In this document: positions 1 through 9,286 of the stretch, one piece after another
How the letters are laid out: every line of letters begins with the position of its first letter
Numbering within the stretch: position 1 is the stretch's first letter
Source: Guillardia theta CCMP2712
Taxonomy: Eukaryota > Cryptophyceae > Pyrenomonadales > Geminigeraceae
NCBI RefSeq assembly: GCF_000315625.1
Contig: NW_005434547.1
Span: forward strand, 61,404-82,394
DNA length: 20,991 bases
Direction: 5' to 3'
Notes under the pieces: generated by a model
Told to the model about the DNA's origin: nothing
Database searches by the model: none
Seen by the model: only the letters and a program-made list of their open reading frames with translations
Made by a program: the position numbers and the translations under genes

Positions 1-82
1 GAGGGGCATTTAGCAGAGAGCAGGAGGAGGAAGAGGAGAGGCAAGAGCAAGAGCAAGAAAGCTCTTGAACAGGCTGAAGAAC

Positions 83-1739
83 CTGAAGTCTCCTTGTGAG
101 AGCTGACCGGAGAGCGAAGCTGACTCTACTCTTCGTGTGAGAAAGCGGAGGTAGCGATTGAGGAGGAGGAGGAGGAAAAAGAAGAAGAGAGGAGGAGGAG
201 GAGGAGGAGGAGGAGGAGGAGGAGGAGGAGGAGGAAGAGAGGAGGAGGAGGAGGAGGAGGAAACACGTAGGAAAAGGAGGGGAGGGAGCAGTGGAAAAGC
301 AACAACGAGGGGACCCGAGAAGGAGGAACAGGCTGACTAACCTGTCCGCTTGCTCTATCATGCTCTGAATCTCTGTTGGAGATAAAGCCTGTCAAGCGTC
401 ATTACATTGATAAAAACCTCTTGCAACCCCTCCCCTATCCCCCTCCTCTCTCCCCCTTCCTTCCTCTTCTACCTCTCTTTCCTCTCCTTCCTTCATCGTT
501 CCTCTCCGTCGGTTTTCCTCCCTCTCCCTTTCTTCTCCCTCTCCTCCCTTCTTCTTCCCCGTCGTCTTCTTCCTCCTTTTACCTCCATAGCCTGCACGTC
601 TCCCTGCCAGACTCGCTGCTCAAGGGAAAGAGCAGAAACTCTGACGGAAAAGAGACGAGAAGTCAGAAAGAGGAGTGATAACAACAAGAAAGGAAAGAAG
701 AGAGGTAAGGACGAGAAGAGGACGAAAAATTGTTGAGGAAGACGTGAAGGTGTAAGGAGGAGAACATGGTGAAGAGGAGAGTAAGAGAGAGACAGAGACA
801 GAGAGACAGAGACAGAGAGAAAGAGACAGAGACAGAGACAGGGAGAGAGACAGGAGAAGAAAAGAGGATCAAGTCAAACCGATCAAGAGCAGCATTCAGG
901 AGCATTTCCTTCTCGGAGAGCTGCACGAGACGATGAATGAAAAACCAACTCATGCTCTCTCTTACCTTCTTGCTCAAATCCTCGTTGGACCGTGACAGCT
1001 CTGAAACCTACGGAAGACTGTGAGGAGGAGGAGGAGGAGGAGGAGGAGGAGGAGGTGATGTGATTCAGATGGCTGGACTATGCGGGGGAAAAGGGATAGT
1101 TATGATGTTTACGAATGAGAATCATAACAAAGGAGAAGAATTGAAGAGCAGGTGAATGGAAGGTATTCAAAGGAAGAAGGAAGAAACAGGGAGGGAGGAA
1201 GGGGAGGGGGCAAGGAGATTGACAAGCTCTTTCAAACCTCCTTTCGATGTGCTTGTTCCATGACGACGAGGGTTTCCAAAACTTCGTGCAGCTCAACATT
1301 TCCCTTGTCAACAAGTCAGGAGAGGAAAAGGGGAGAAAACAACATAGTTCTTACCTTCTGCTCTTCCTCCATCTTCTGACATTGCTCCTGTAATGCACAT
1401 GCCACGCTCTCAGTTGACGCTGCAAGTCAAGCACGCAACCTGTAAACTGTTCAAAGTGGATGCGACGTTGTTGTGAATGTCGCTGTGAGCATTCATCTTG
1501 ATCCTGAGAGAGCAACATCAGAGCCTGTCTCTAGTCTCTCTTCATCATCACCTATGGGAAGATACAGAGACGGTGGAGTCATCTAGACTTGTATCATGGG
1601 AAGGAAGACAAAAGTTCGAGTTGTTCTCCGGGAGGAAGAAGAAGAGGAAAGGTTTGAAAGTTCTGCTTCATCATGAGCTCACGAGAGTTTGGTCAACCGC
1701 TCCTCCAACTCTCTCTCTCACCGCCTCCACCATTCTTGC

Positions 1740-1771
<32 letters not shown>

Positions 1772-2501
1772 AACAAGAACACCAACACCAACAGCAAACA
1801 ACAACAGCAACACCAACAGCAAATAGCAACAGCAAATAGCAACAGCAAATAGAAGCAGCAGCAGCAGCACCAACAGCAGCAGCAGCAGCAGCAACTTCAA
1901 CAATGTCGTCCGCTCCTCGCTTGCTCCCCCCCCCTCCTCCTTCTCACCCCAACGCTTTCTCTCGTGTCTTGAACACGCCTGCGCACTTCCTACGGACATC
2001 AGCCCACGACATTCCGACCCACGACACCTCCGACTCATCCTCGTGCAGCGTCCATGCCCCGCTCACGTCCTGCTTCAGCATGAAGAAGCAGTGCCCCCTA
2101 GCTCCACAGCGACAAAGCATAGCAGACAAGCACAGTCGCCTCCCATTCCGCAGGCGGAGGCTGGTGCACATGGAGTCGACGACAAAGACGATGTCGCTGG
2201 TAATGGATCGCCTGCCCCAGTGCAGCGCTACCACCGCAAGCTCGCAATCCTTGTCTCTGAACCGCTCCTCCACCTCGTGTGCTAGATCCTGGCAGTTGGC
2301 AAACTCCTCATGCCCAATCCACTGCAACTCCATGCTCGCCGACCAGGGAACCGCCAGCTGTAACCTCGCGTGAATGTCTTCGTCCGCCTCCCCTTCCTCC
2401 TCAGGGAGCCCTCCTGCATGGAACGAGGCTCTGATGCCCTCCAGCACACTGCCAGCGTCCATGGCGCAGATGTCCTTCCTGTGCTGCTGCTTCTGCCGAA
2501 G
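83..2501 (-). CDS. USP-like (ubiquitin hydrolase fold) protein with coiled-coil tail, 5' and 3' partial
   Basis: I rebuilt this from minus-strand exons 2501-1948, 1503-1440, 1387-1355, 1303-1238, 1007-966, 920-880, 640-583 and 388-342. A last small exon near 102-83 is tentative. All joins agree in phase, with GT donors and AG acceptors. The first exon resembles the C-terminal half of USP53/USP54-type ubiquitin hydrolases. It has an IH-box-like stretch (MDAGSVLEGIRASFH), a strand ELAVVALHWG, then CGARGHCFFML, where the His would match the catalytic His, and WTLHEDESEV, matching the W..DD..V end motif. The following exons give about 120 residues of charged heptad-like sequence (for example STLNSLQEQCQKMEEEQK), so a coiled coil is likely. 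The catalytic Cys box expected upstream was not found between 2502 and 3590. The protein may therefore be truncated, inactive, or start in exons I cannot see. Coding is fairly sure; the USP assignment is from family knowledge and moderate. Confidence 0.6.
158..262. repeat. (GGA/GAA)n purine microsatellite in an intron
   Basis: Almost pure GGA triplets, with GAA interruptions in the left third. It lies between exons 388-342 and about 102-83 of the minus-strand USP-like gene, so it reads as a TCC-rich tract on the transcript. Confidence 0.9.
779..856. repeat. (GAGACA)n-type imperfect repeat in an intron
   Basis: GAGACA and GAGAGA units alternate. The tract lies in the intron between exons 920-880 and 640-583 of the USP-like gene, where it forms a CTCTGTCT-type tract on the transcribed sense. 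Confidence 0.85.
1022..1055. repeat. (GAG)n microsatellite in an intron
   Basis: About eleven uninterrupted GAG units immediately 5' (in minus-strand terms) of the exon at 1007-966. They may extend the polypyrimidine tract of its acceptor. Confidence 0.9.
1739..1895. repeat. (CAG/CAA)n compound repeat in an intron
   Basis: CAGCAA, CAACAC and CAG units over roughly 150 bases. They fall in the intron 1947-1504 of the USP-like gene. On the plus strand they would encode Gln/Asn/Ser runs, but no plausible plus-strand gene contains them. Confidence 0.9.
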
Positions 2502-2685
2502 CTACCTTGCCTTTCTCCCTCTCCCTACAAGCGCACTCTCTGCCTGTGATTCAAGTCTTGAAGGTCAGAACTCGCAACTTTACTTCTCGCACCCGTCTCC
2601 CTCTTCTCCTTCCCTCACACACTCTCTCCTCACTTACGGTCTCTTCTTCTTTCTGTCCTGTTCTGCCCTGCCTTGCCTTGCCCTG

Positions 2686-2760
2686 TCCTGTCCTGTCCTG
2701 TCCTGTCCTGTCCTGTCCTGTCCTGTCCTGTCCTGTCCTGTCCTGTCCTGTCCTGTCCTG
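2686..2760. repeat. (TCCTG)15 perfect pentanucleotide array
   Basis: Fifteen uninterrupted TCCTG units, preceded by variant CCTTG and CCCTG units from about 2670. A 13-base link separates it from a second pentanucleotide array of a different unit. Long open frames across it are repeat artefacts. Confidence 0.95.
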
Positions 2761-2773
2761 TTCTCTTGTCTTG

Positions 2774-2873
2774 TCTCGTCTCGTCTCGTCTCGTCTCGTC
2801 TCGTCTCGTCTCGTCTCGTCTCGTCTCGTCTCGTCTCGTCTCGTCTCGTCTCGTCTCGTCTCGTCTCGTCTCG
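2774..2873. repeat. (TCTCG)20 perfect pentanucleotide array
   Basis: Twenty uninterrupted TCTCG copies, exactly 100 bases. It lies directly next to the TCCTG array, upstream of the first visible exon of the USP-like gene. Confidence 0.95.
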
Positions 2874-2879
2874 TCTCCT

Positions 2880-3592
2880 CGCACAGCAGTAATTGTCTCA
2901 GGCAGCCAGTTCTCCCGCCATTTCCACAATTCGTGTCATCAGCAACCCCTCCCAAGGAAGAAGATTTACCGAGTGACACTCTAATTGAATAGCCTATAGG
3001 TGCCTGCTAGCTCCTAGGACCCCCATCCTCATAATCAAATTAAATCGAGGCGTGTTAGGCTCTCGAGGGGATTTTATTTGGGATGAGAAATCAATGCTGA
3101 TCAATGGTGCGCGTTCAAACGCTGATATGTGACATGTTCAAGTTTGCAACATCGATCATGTGCAAACTGTTGTATCGTTGCTATGAGGGCAAACTGTGTA
3201 TTGTTGCATGAATTGCATATCTTATTTCTCCATCTCTTCCAACCACACATGAACAGAACAGTTTGTTGCATGCCCCCCCCCCCCCCCCCAGCGCATCATT
3301 GCTCAATGTGCCCAACTCATGGAGGATGAGAACTTTATGCACTGCACATCAAACTATCCTCTCAGGTCACATCGCGTTGACAGATCGAACATTCCATCCG
3401 ATAGAAAGGTGTAGAATTGTCAGGTTCAAGCTTTTCCAGCAGCGATATGGCAAAAAAAATTCATCTTGTGCACACATGAAGAGCCATCGGAGATGCAGTT
3501 GTGTTGTATGGTTTGAAGTTCTTAAAAGCTTTATCATTTGAAACAATACTATAAAACAAATCCCTAGATTCCAAAAATTCTTCCGCCAAAAA
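2880..3592. other. intergenic stretch with a C17 run, no supported gene
   Basis: I looked here on the minus strand for the missing catalytic-Cys exon of the USP-like gene and found no convincing exon. The stretch has AT-rich unique sequence and a run of 17 C at 3273-3289. It probably holds the 3' flank of the RWP-RK gene. Confidence 0.5.
3073..3078 (-). terminator. possible AATAAA poly(A) signal for the RWP-RK transcript
   Basis: AATAAA on the minus strand, about 515 bases past the RWP-RK stop codon. The distance is long, so the link to that gene is only tentative. Confidence 0.25.
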
Positions 3593-4150
3593 TTAATGCA
3601 CCCAGCAAATCTCAACTTGCTGGAAGTCTTGGACCTTGGACCTCTTCTCAACATGCTCAATCACTTCGTTGAACAAGTCATCATCGTTCCATGAGTATGA
3701 TCTGCAGGAGAGCTCTGGAAAGCTGCTCTGCTCTGGCACTTCGGCGGCCACATTGGAAAAGATTTCGAAGTGCGAGTTCTCATAACAGTCGTGCTTGACG
3801 AAGAGATCTTGAGCGAAAGGATTGCGAGGCTTGCTCTCAGACTTCTTGGTCTCGACGGGACTGCCTGAAGGGCGCTTGCGGGAGTACGGCCATTTTGCGA
3901 GCCCAACTCGTCGGCACGCATTCTTCAACGCGGTCAGCGAGATGCCGAGCTGCTGCGCTGCCTCAGTTTGTCTGAGATGGAAGAGGTTGCTGATCTTCGC
4001 CATGTCGAGCGTGATGGGCATCTTGAACTTCTCGATCTCTCCTTTTCTCTTTCTTGGGAAAACTTCGGCTATCTGGGGGCTGATCATGGTAGCTTGAGGG
4101 TATGGAATCGAGCAAGGAGATTGAATGTAGGTTGTCGGGCAAGGCGACAA
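3593..4150 (-). CDS. RWP-RK domain transcription factor, single exon
   Basis: 185 codons with no intron. Residues about 46-94 form an RWP-RK DNA-binding domain: ITLDMAKISNLFHLRQTEA, then QQLGISLTALKNACRRVGL, ending in the signature region as KWPYSRKR, with Lys in place of the usual Arg and one extra residue before RK. A basic PRKRK cluster lies at 32-36. The tail is rich in Ser, Glu and Asp and has no second recognisable domain (no PB1 or GAF). RWP-RK proteins are nuclear regulators of nitrogen response or gamete identity in plants and algae; which role applies here cannot be told. The start is either the Met at 4150 or an internal Met at 4087; both keep the domain. The protein is short compared with NIN-like members and nearer to the RKD/MID subgroup in size. 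Confidence 0.88.
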   Translation of the reverse strand: MSPCPTTYIQSPCSIPYPQATMISPQIAEVFPRKRKGEIEKFKMPITLDMAKISNLFHLRQTEAAQQLGISLTALKNACRRVGLAKWPYSRKRPSGSPVETKKSESKPRNPFAQDLFVKHDCYENSHFEIFSNVAAEVPEQSSFPELSCRSYSWNDDDLFNEVIEHVEKRSKVQDFQQVEICWVH

Positions 4151-4500
4151 TGGAAAGGAGCAAGGGCGAGAGTGAGTAGAGAAAGAAAGTTCCTGGAGCT
4201 GAAACAGAAGAGGAGGAGGAGAAGGAGTACAAGATCTCGTGCGGGGTTAATGCGAGGATGGATAATGGAGATGGAGACGGAAACGAGTGCGTTCAAGTAG
4301 GAAAAGGTCGGGCCCTGTAAACCCGACCAGTGGGTGGGGGTACTGCAAGAGGTTAACAACATTTCGTACGTCGATATGGGGGGTATGGTGAGGGGATCTG
4401 TAGGGTGGGGGTTGTTTTTTCATTATTGCCCCACTTCTGTTCCTGTGCTGGGGTGGGTCATCTATGTGCGTGACTGCTAACACTCCGGAAGGGGGTTTAC
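4151..4500. other. 5' flank of the RWP-RK gene and start of GT-rich spacer
   Basis: Purine-rich sequence (4200-4280) grades into DNA rich in GTGGGGG and GGGTGG words. No TATA box or other site could be supported, and no protein-like open frame was found. Confidence 0.4.
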
Positions 4501-4523
4501 TTCAAACTTTATCGATTTGCCCC

Positions 4524-4542
4524 GTAGGGTACAGTACCCTAC
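4524..4542. repeat. GTAGGGTAC-A-GTACCCTAC palindrome
   Basis: Two 9-base arms are perfect reverse complements around a single A. It could form a hairpin or be a dyad binding site. The same GTAGGG/CCCTAC vocabulary returns in other spacers of the window. Confidence 0.8.
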
Positions 4543-5590
4543 CTTACCTTTTGAGCTTAAAATAATGATAAAACCACGGGTACAAATCTTCCAGTTGTAA
4601 CAGAACAACGGGTACAAGGTTTGCCTCCTTGCAAATCCAAAGAAGTTGTATTCCGCAAGGCCCGGAGTTGCCTGGTGTTCTGCAGGAAGAACATTTCATC
4701 ACGGGGGGGGGTGGGGGTGTATTGAAAATCGAGTACACCGGTATATTTCTATGACAAAATAGGGGTGGAGGTGTGTACCTGCGGGCTGTGACATGCATCG
4801 TGCCGTAACCCCGCATTGGACAATCGGAGCGCCGACAAGGATGTCACCTCTTTACTACAAATTGATGAACATATGAAAAAACTTCATTTCGTATTCTGGA
4901 ACTAGCCAAACCCTTTGAGACTTCGGCCGAGTCCGGGGCCCAAGGGTAAATCACACCGTTTCGACAACGTCTCCCTTATCTGACTGATTGCCTGTCACGG
5001 CTGTCGAAGGTAGACCGGTACGTCGACGTGTTTCTAGAGGGTGGTCAAACATTTGACCAACGTGCTGACAGGATACGCGTGATGGCCTTATGGACCCTTA
5101 CAGGGGCAGTAGGCTTAGGGCCCTTACATGAGACCTCTAGGAACAGTTGGAACTGATGAGGGGTAAAGCTGCGTAAAGTACCACCCCTCTGTACCCTCCA
5201 AGGGGTTAAAGTCACCCCTACCCACTCTTTTGTCGTCATGATCTGGGTCAAAGAGGGGTATAGACACAAGCACCACTACCTCCTCGTACGCACTCTGCCT
5301 GGCTAATCGAACCATTTTGATCCGACTGCATCATACAAAGCTCCTGTAGAGTGGACTATGGACCACCCACAGGTTTTCCACGAAATACCACCCTCCCTCA
5401 CTAGAATACGTCCCATTGTCCCTTTTTATACCCTCTTCAGTGGTCGGAGCGCCGGCAGTTTAGCACGAGCAACCGGAGCTGCCGTGACATCCAAAATCCC
5501 GTGACAGCCAACCTGCCGTGCCAGAGCCGTGATGAGTCCGTGGCCCATTCAGTTACACCCCCCGTTGCTACTTGTCATCACTGAGCTTTT
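4543..5590. other. gene-poor spacer rich in ACCCCT/AGGGGT words
   Basis: Short open frames here have no protein character. The DNA repeats words such as CACCCCT, GGGGTA and CCGTGACA, in a style shared with the spacers at 11370-12700, 16020-16250 and 19590-19800. No gene is supported. Confidence 0.5.
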
Positions 5591-5599
5591 GATGAGTGA

Positions 5600-5757
5600 A
5601 ACTTGAGTCCCCGTCCGACCGTCCGCCAACGGGCCCGGCCGGCGGCCGCGTCTGCGGCCGGGCGAAGGGCCACCGGGGACTGAGCCTGCGTCGGCCTGGG
5701 CCGGGGGCCCGGTGCTTCAATCAAACCGGACCATGCGGCGCCGGGCCCCCCAGTCAT
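5600..5757. other. GC-rich island 1
   Basis: A block of GGCCGG, GGGCCC and GGCGCC words inside moderate-GC spacer, with abrupt borders. It resembles in style the larger islands at 17188-18035 and 19867-20240. No open frame looks coding. Confidence 0.6.
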
Positions 5758-5915
5758 CAATTTTGATATGGGCCATGCACGTGAAGTGTTGAAGCATGAA
5801 GGATGGAGCGGAGACAAGGGGAAGAGGACAAGAGGAGGAGATGAGAGGAGATAAGAGGAGAGTCGGTGAGAATAAGAGGAGAGTCGGTGAGAAAAGAGCA
5901 GAGAGAGGCGGGAAG

Positions 5916-6003
5916 GGGAGAGGAGAGGAGAGGAGAGGAGAGGAGAGGAGAGGAGAGGAGAGGAGAGGAGAGGAGAGGAGTGGAGAGGAGAGGAGAGGAG
6001 AGG
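5916..6003. repeat. (AGGAG)n pentanucleotide array
   Basis: About seventeen AGGAG-type units with one TGGAG variant near 5980. It sits in a longer purine-rich stretch (5796-6060) within the spacer upstream of the plus-strand gene at 6492. Confidence 0.9.
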
Positions 6004-6491
6004 CGATGAATGGGGCGAGGAAGTGGAAGGGGCAAGGGAGGGATGGGGCATCTGCACTTGAGTAGCGTGGAAGGAATCAGAAAGCAAGCAATGGCTTGTG
6101 CGTGAGATAACGAGACTTTGATATGCAAACAGATATGCATAGACAGATACCGATGTACAAGTAGTAATAGAGAGGTATGTACAAAAATATGAAGAGACAG
6201 ATAACGAAACCGACCGACAGGCGTAAAGGCAGGGACAGAGGCAGAGGCAGTCACAGAGAGACTGAGATAGAGAAAGCGGCAGATGATGGTTTGATGGATA
6301 TGTTAACTCTGAAGATTCTCTGTTGATCATTGCTTCCGATCTTGTCCTTGTTTATTATGTGAGATGTTTCGATTTGGTATGCGATGTTGCAGCATTTCCA
6401 TCGATTGGTCTGACATTCACTGAAACCTCGCTGAGAAGGCATCAGCTTGTTCTTCGCTACCTCCTTGCAATTCCGAACTCCTTGCGACAAC

Positions 6492-7730
6492 ATGGGAAAG
6501 GCGCTTGGCTTCAGGTAGGGAACAACGAAGGCAGGGCTCGTGCGAATGCTTCTTTGTTGCAACTGTTTCAGTCAAGCAGCTGTCAAGCTGCTTTCATGTT
6601 GCCTGATCGTTTGTATTCTTTCGTTCTCCACTCCATCCTGTGATTGGCACATGGCCATTTGACCCTGCCAGCCTCACTACAACCCTGGCTCCCTGCCTCC
6701 CTGCTTTTCTCCCTTGTTTTCCTCCCTCCCTCCTTTCCTCGTTACCGCCTTCTTTCCTTCCTCCCTCCCCCACCATCCCTCTCTTCCTCTCCTCTTTCCT
6801 GCCCCCCTCCCTGCAGCTTTTCTCTTCCTTATCGTGCTGGTCGCTAATGCTATCTGTTCCACGGCTCTCTCGCCCTACTGACTTTGTCGCAGGTATGCTG
6901 GCAAAGGCCCAGGAATCCAAAAGAGCTCAAAGATGGCGCGAAAATATCTTGTTGCAAACAAAGTGAAGACTGGAAAGATGTCGGTAAGTTTGCGCTCGTG
7001 CTGAAAGTCTCAGTTGTCATTCCAGCTTCACTTGTTTGTTTTGGTAATTGTTCTGTATTGTGTTTTCTATTGCAATTTGGCGATGAGAAATGAAGGATAA
7101 ATCAGATGTAGCATTGAGATCAGATGCAAACTGAGAAGATGACAGTCTAGAGAAAAGATGAAGATGGCAGTCTAGAGAAAAGATGATTGGTTTTGTAGAG
7201 AAACTAAGGGTGTTTTCTATTCATCGTGATGATGATAACTTTGATGATGATGGAGGAAATGCTGGAACAGTGAGTTGATATATGTTAGCGTTCTTGACGA
7301 CCTTTTGACAGGACCTTGACTTTGGGATTGAAGCTGCGCCCAAGGTGAGTCGAATTTCTCCCTATTGTTGATTGTCATCAGTCGATTGTACAAAGACGAT
7401 GTTCATCTTGTGTTTCTGTTGTGGTTTGCTAACACACCCGAGTTGAGCATTCCTGTCCTGCAGTGCAAGCTTGCTATGAAATCTTGCTCCTTTTGCTCTT
7501 TTCCTCACTTGCCTTCATTCCTATGCGTTTGTCTTCTGATTAAGATTTTGTCTCTATGTTTGTAATCTGACGACAATCGTCAGATTCAGAAAGAGCAAGC
7601 TGAAACAGGACTCAACAACTCCAAGAGGTTAGTTGCTGTGAGCATGCAAATGGCCTTAGATGTTATGTTACAGCAACAACCACTACCATCATCGCCATTC
7701 TTCTCCTGCTCCTGCTCCTCTTGCCACTGG

Positions 7731-7787
<57 letters not shown>

Positions 7788-7797
7788 CTCTCTTGCC

Positions 7798-7841
<44 letters not shown>

Positions 7842-8661
7842 GCTCCTGCTCCTTCTCATCACCATCACCATCACCATCACCATCACCATCACCATCACCA
7901 TCACACCTGTGTGCGTTATCTCGATCTTCATATTATGTTAGTCTTGGCCTTCTGCAATGAAGACGTTTGGGGATATTGTTGTGTGCTCTACGTTATATAC
8001 CTCATCATCACTGATTACGATTTATGCAATGGAATCATACGCAATTGCAACATTTGTGATTTACATGGTGCAATGTTTGTACCAACCCTGCAGCTCGACT
8101 TTAAAATCTTGTTCGCTCCTGAAGTACATCTTTCCATGAGTTGCTGATATTTACATTCTATGTGACATCCTTGTTATGTGACTTTCTACATTCCTCTTGT
8201 AAATGCTGGATTTCAGCGCCTCAAGCTCCAGTACGAAACCTGACAAATCTAAAGAAGACTCCGGTAATCCAACCTTCTTCTCCCCCCCTTCCCTCATTTG
8301 CTGCTCGAGCCACTGTCCTCTCCTCTTCTTCTGCCTTCTCGCATGCTCTGCCTTTCTGTACGCGTTCTGTCCTTCCTCTCCTCCTATCCACGCTCTGCTC
8401 TGCTCTGCTCTGCTCTGCTCTGCTCTGTTCTCTGACTTGTTTTGCAGGGAACTACAACGCTCCAGTAATCACCACCAAGCGCGAGAAGACGCTGGCAGAG
8501 CAGGTGACAAGAGAAGCGGAGGAAACTAGCTTACGAGAGTTCAGGTTGGAGAGAAAGAATATCAGGAGAGAGTCAAGGATGCGGATGAATTTCGAGCTGC
8601 CAAGAGTTTTGCAGAGGAGAAAACAAACGCGAAGAAGAAGAAGAAGTGCGAGCCGTGTTGA
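6492..8661 (+). CDS. small Lys-rich protein, seven exons, function unknown
   Basis: Exons 6492-6514, 6893-6983, 7312-7344, 7584-7627, 8217-8263, 8448-8503 and 8545-8661 join in phase (2, 0, 0, 2, 1, 0) to about 136 codons. The protein begins MGKALGFRYAGKGPGIQKSS, continues with RKYLVANKVKTGKMSDLDF and a Ser-rich middle, and ends in a charged helix-like part with a run of five Lys and a final CEPC. I do not recognise it; the basic N terminus and Lys tail would suit a nuclear or RNA-binding protein. The last intron (8504-8544, CAG/GTGACA to TTCAG) is only 41 nt. If it is retained, the frame shifts to an Arg-rich end stopping at 8665. An AATAAA follows at 8765. The exon set is convincing, the last junction less so. 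Confidence 0.6.
7705..7906. repeat. (CTCCTG)n and (CACCAT)n hexanucleotide arrays in an intron
   Basis: Two CTCCTG blocks (about 7705-7788 and 7799-7850) are followed directly by about eight CACCAT units ending near 7906. All lie within the intron 7628-8216. Long open frames of repeating residues across them are artefacts of the hexamers. Confidence 0.9.
8392..8426. repeat. (CTCTG)n pentanucleotide array in an intron
   Basis: Seven CTCTG units about 20 bases before the acceptor of the exon at 8448. They probably serve as part of the polypyrimidine tract. Confidence 0.85.
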
Positions 8662-8764
8662 TTGACAGAGAGAGGAGAAAGTTCTTTTATTCTTCTCGTG
8701 TATTCTTGTCTTGTGTATTATGCAGACATAGATCTAAACTTGAAATGATGAAAGATTTTGTACA

Positions 8765-8770
8765 AATAAA
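8765..8770 (+). terminator. AATAAA poly(A) signal
   Basis: AATAAA 104 bases after the predicted stop at 8661, followed by T/GT-rich DNA (CTTGTTCTTTTGTC), as expected for a downstream element. It supports transcription on the plus strand. Confidence 0.65.
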
Positions 8771-8789
8771 CTTGTTCTTTTGTCCGCAC

Positions 8790-9286
8790 AACAACTTCTC
8801 GTCTCATCTATCCTTGTCCCCCTGTTGACACTTGCAGTCCTCTCACCTTGTTGCCTATTCAACCATCACAGTTAGCCTTCGGTGGCATTTTTGAAAATAT
8901 AAAAATTCCAGAGACGTTTTAACTATCTGAACATGGTTGAAAGACTGCTGAAAACAAGATTATATAGAATGAACCATTGTACTTGTAAGATGATATTAAA
9001 AGCTCGGGCCTATGTCAACTCGTTTAAACTATCATAGAGCAAACCATTCAGGGAATCTTGCTATATTTCTACATCCTTTTCACCAACTCACTGCGCACTT
9101 TGCAGCGCCTGATATAAACATCTTTTTATCACGCAGCTCCAAAACATCCTCCAGCACGATGAAGAGATTGGTAGAATATTTCATTATTTTCCGAATTTCT
9201 AGAATACATGATATGGCAAGCACCAATTACAGACAAAGTTACAAACAACACAAAAGTCGAACAACAAACAGAAACATTCTCACGCC
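8790..9286. other. intergenic region between two tail-to-tail genes
   Basis: AT-rich unique sequence. An open plus-strand frame of 128 codons at 9012-9398 overlaps the antisense of the last exon of the next gene and lacks protein character. No gene is supported; it probably holds the two 3' untranslated regions. Confidence 0.45.

Noticed and set aside
2374-2992. Long open frames of repeating CPVLS and SRLV-type residues on both strands
   Set aside because: They come only from the TCCTG and TCTCG arrays, whose period of five keeps every frame open.
7638-8147. 169-codon plus-strand frame with Cys/Ser and His runs
   Set aside because: It is made by the CTCCTG and CACCAT hexamers and lies inside a well-supported intron.
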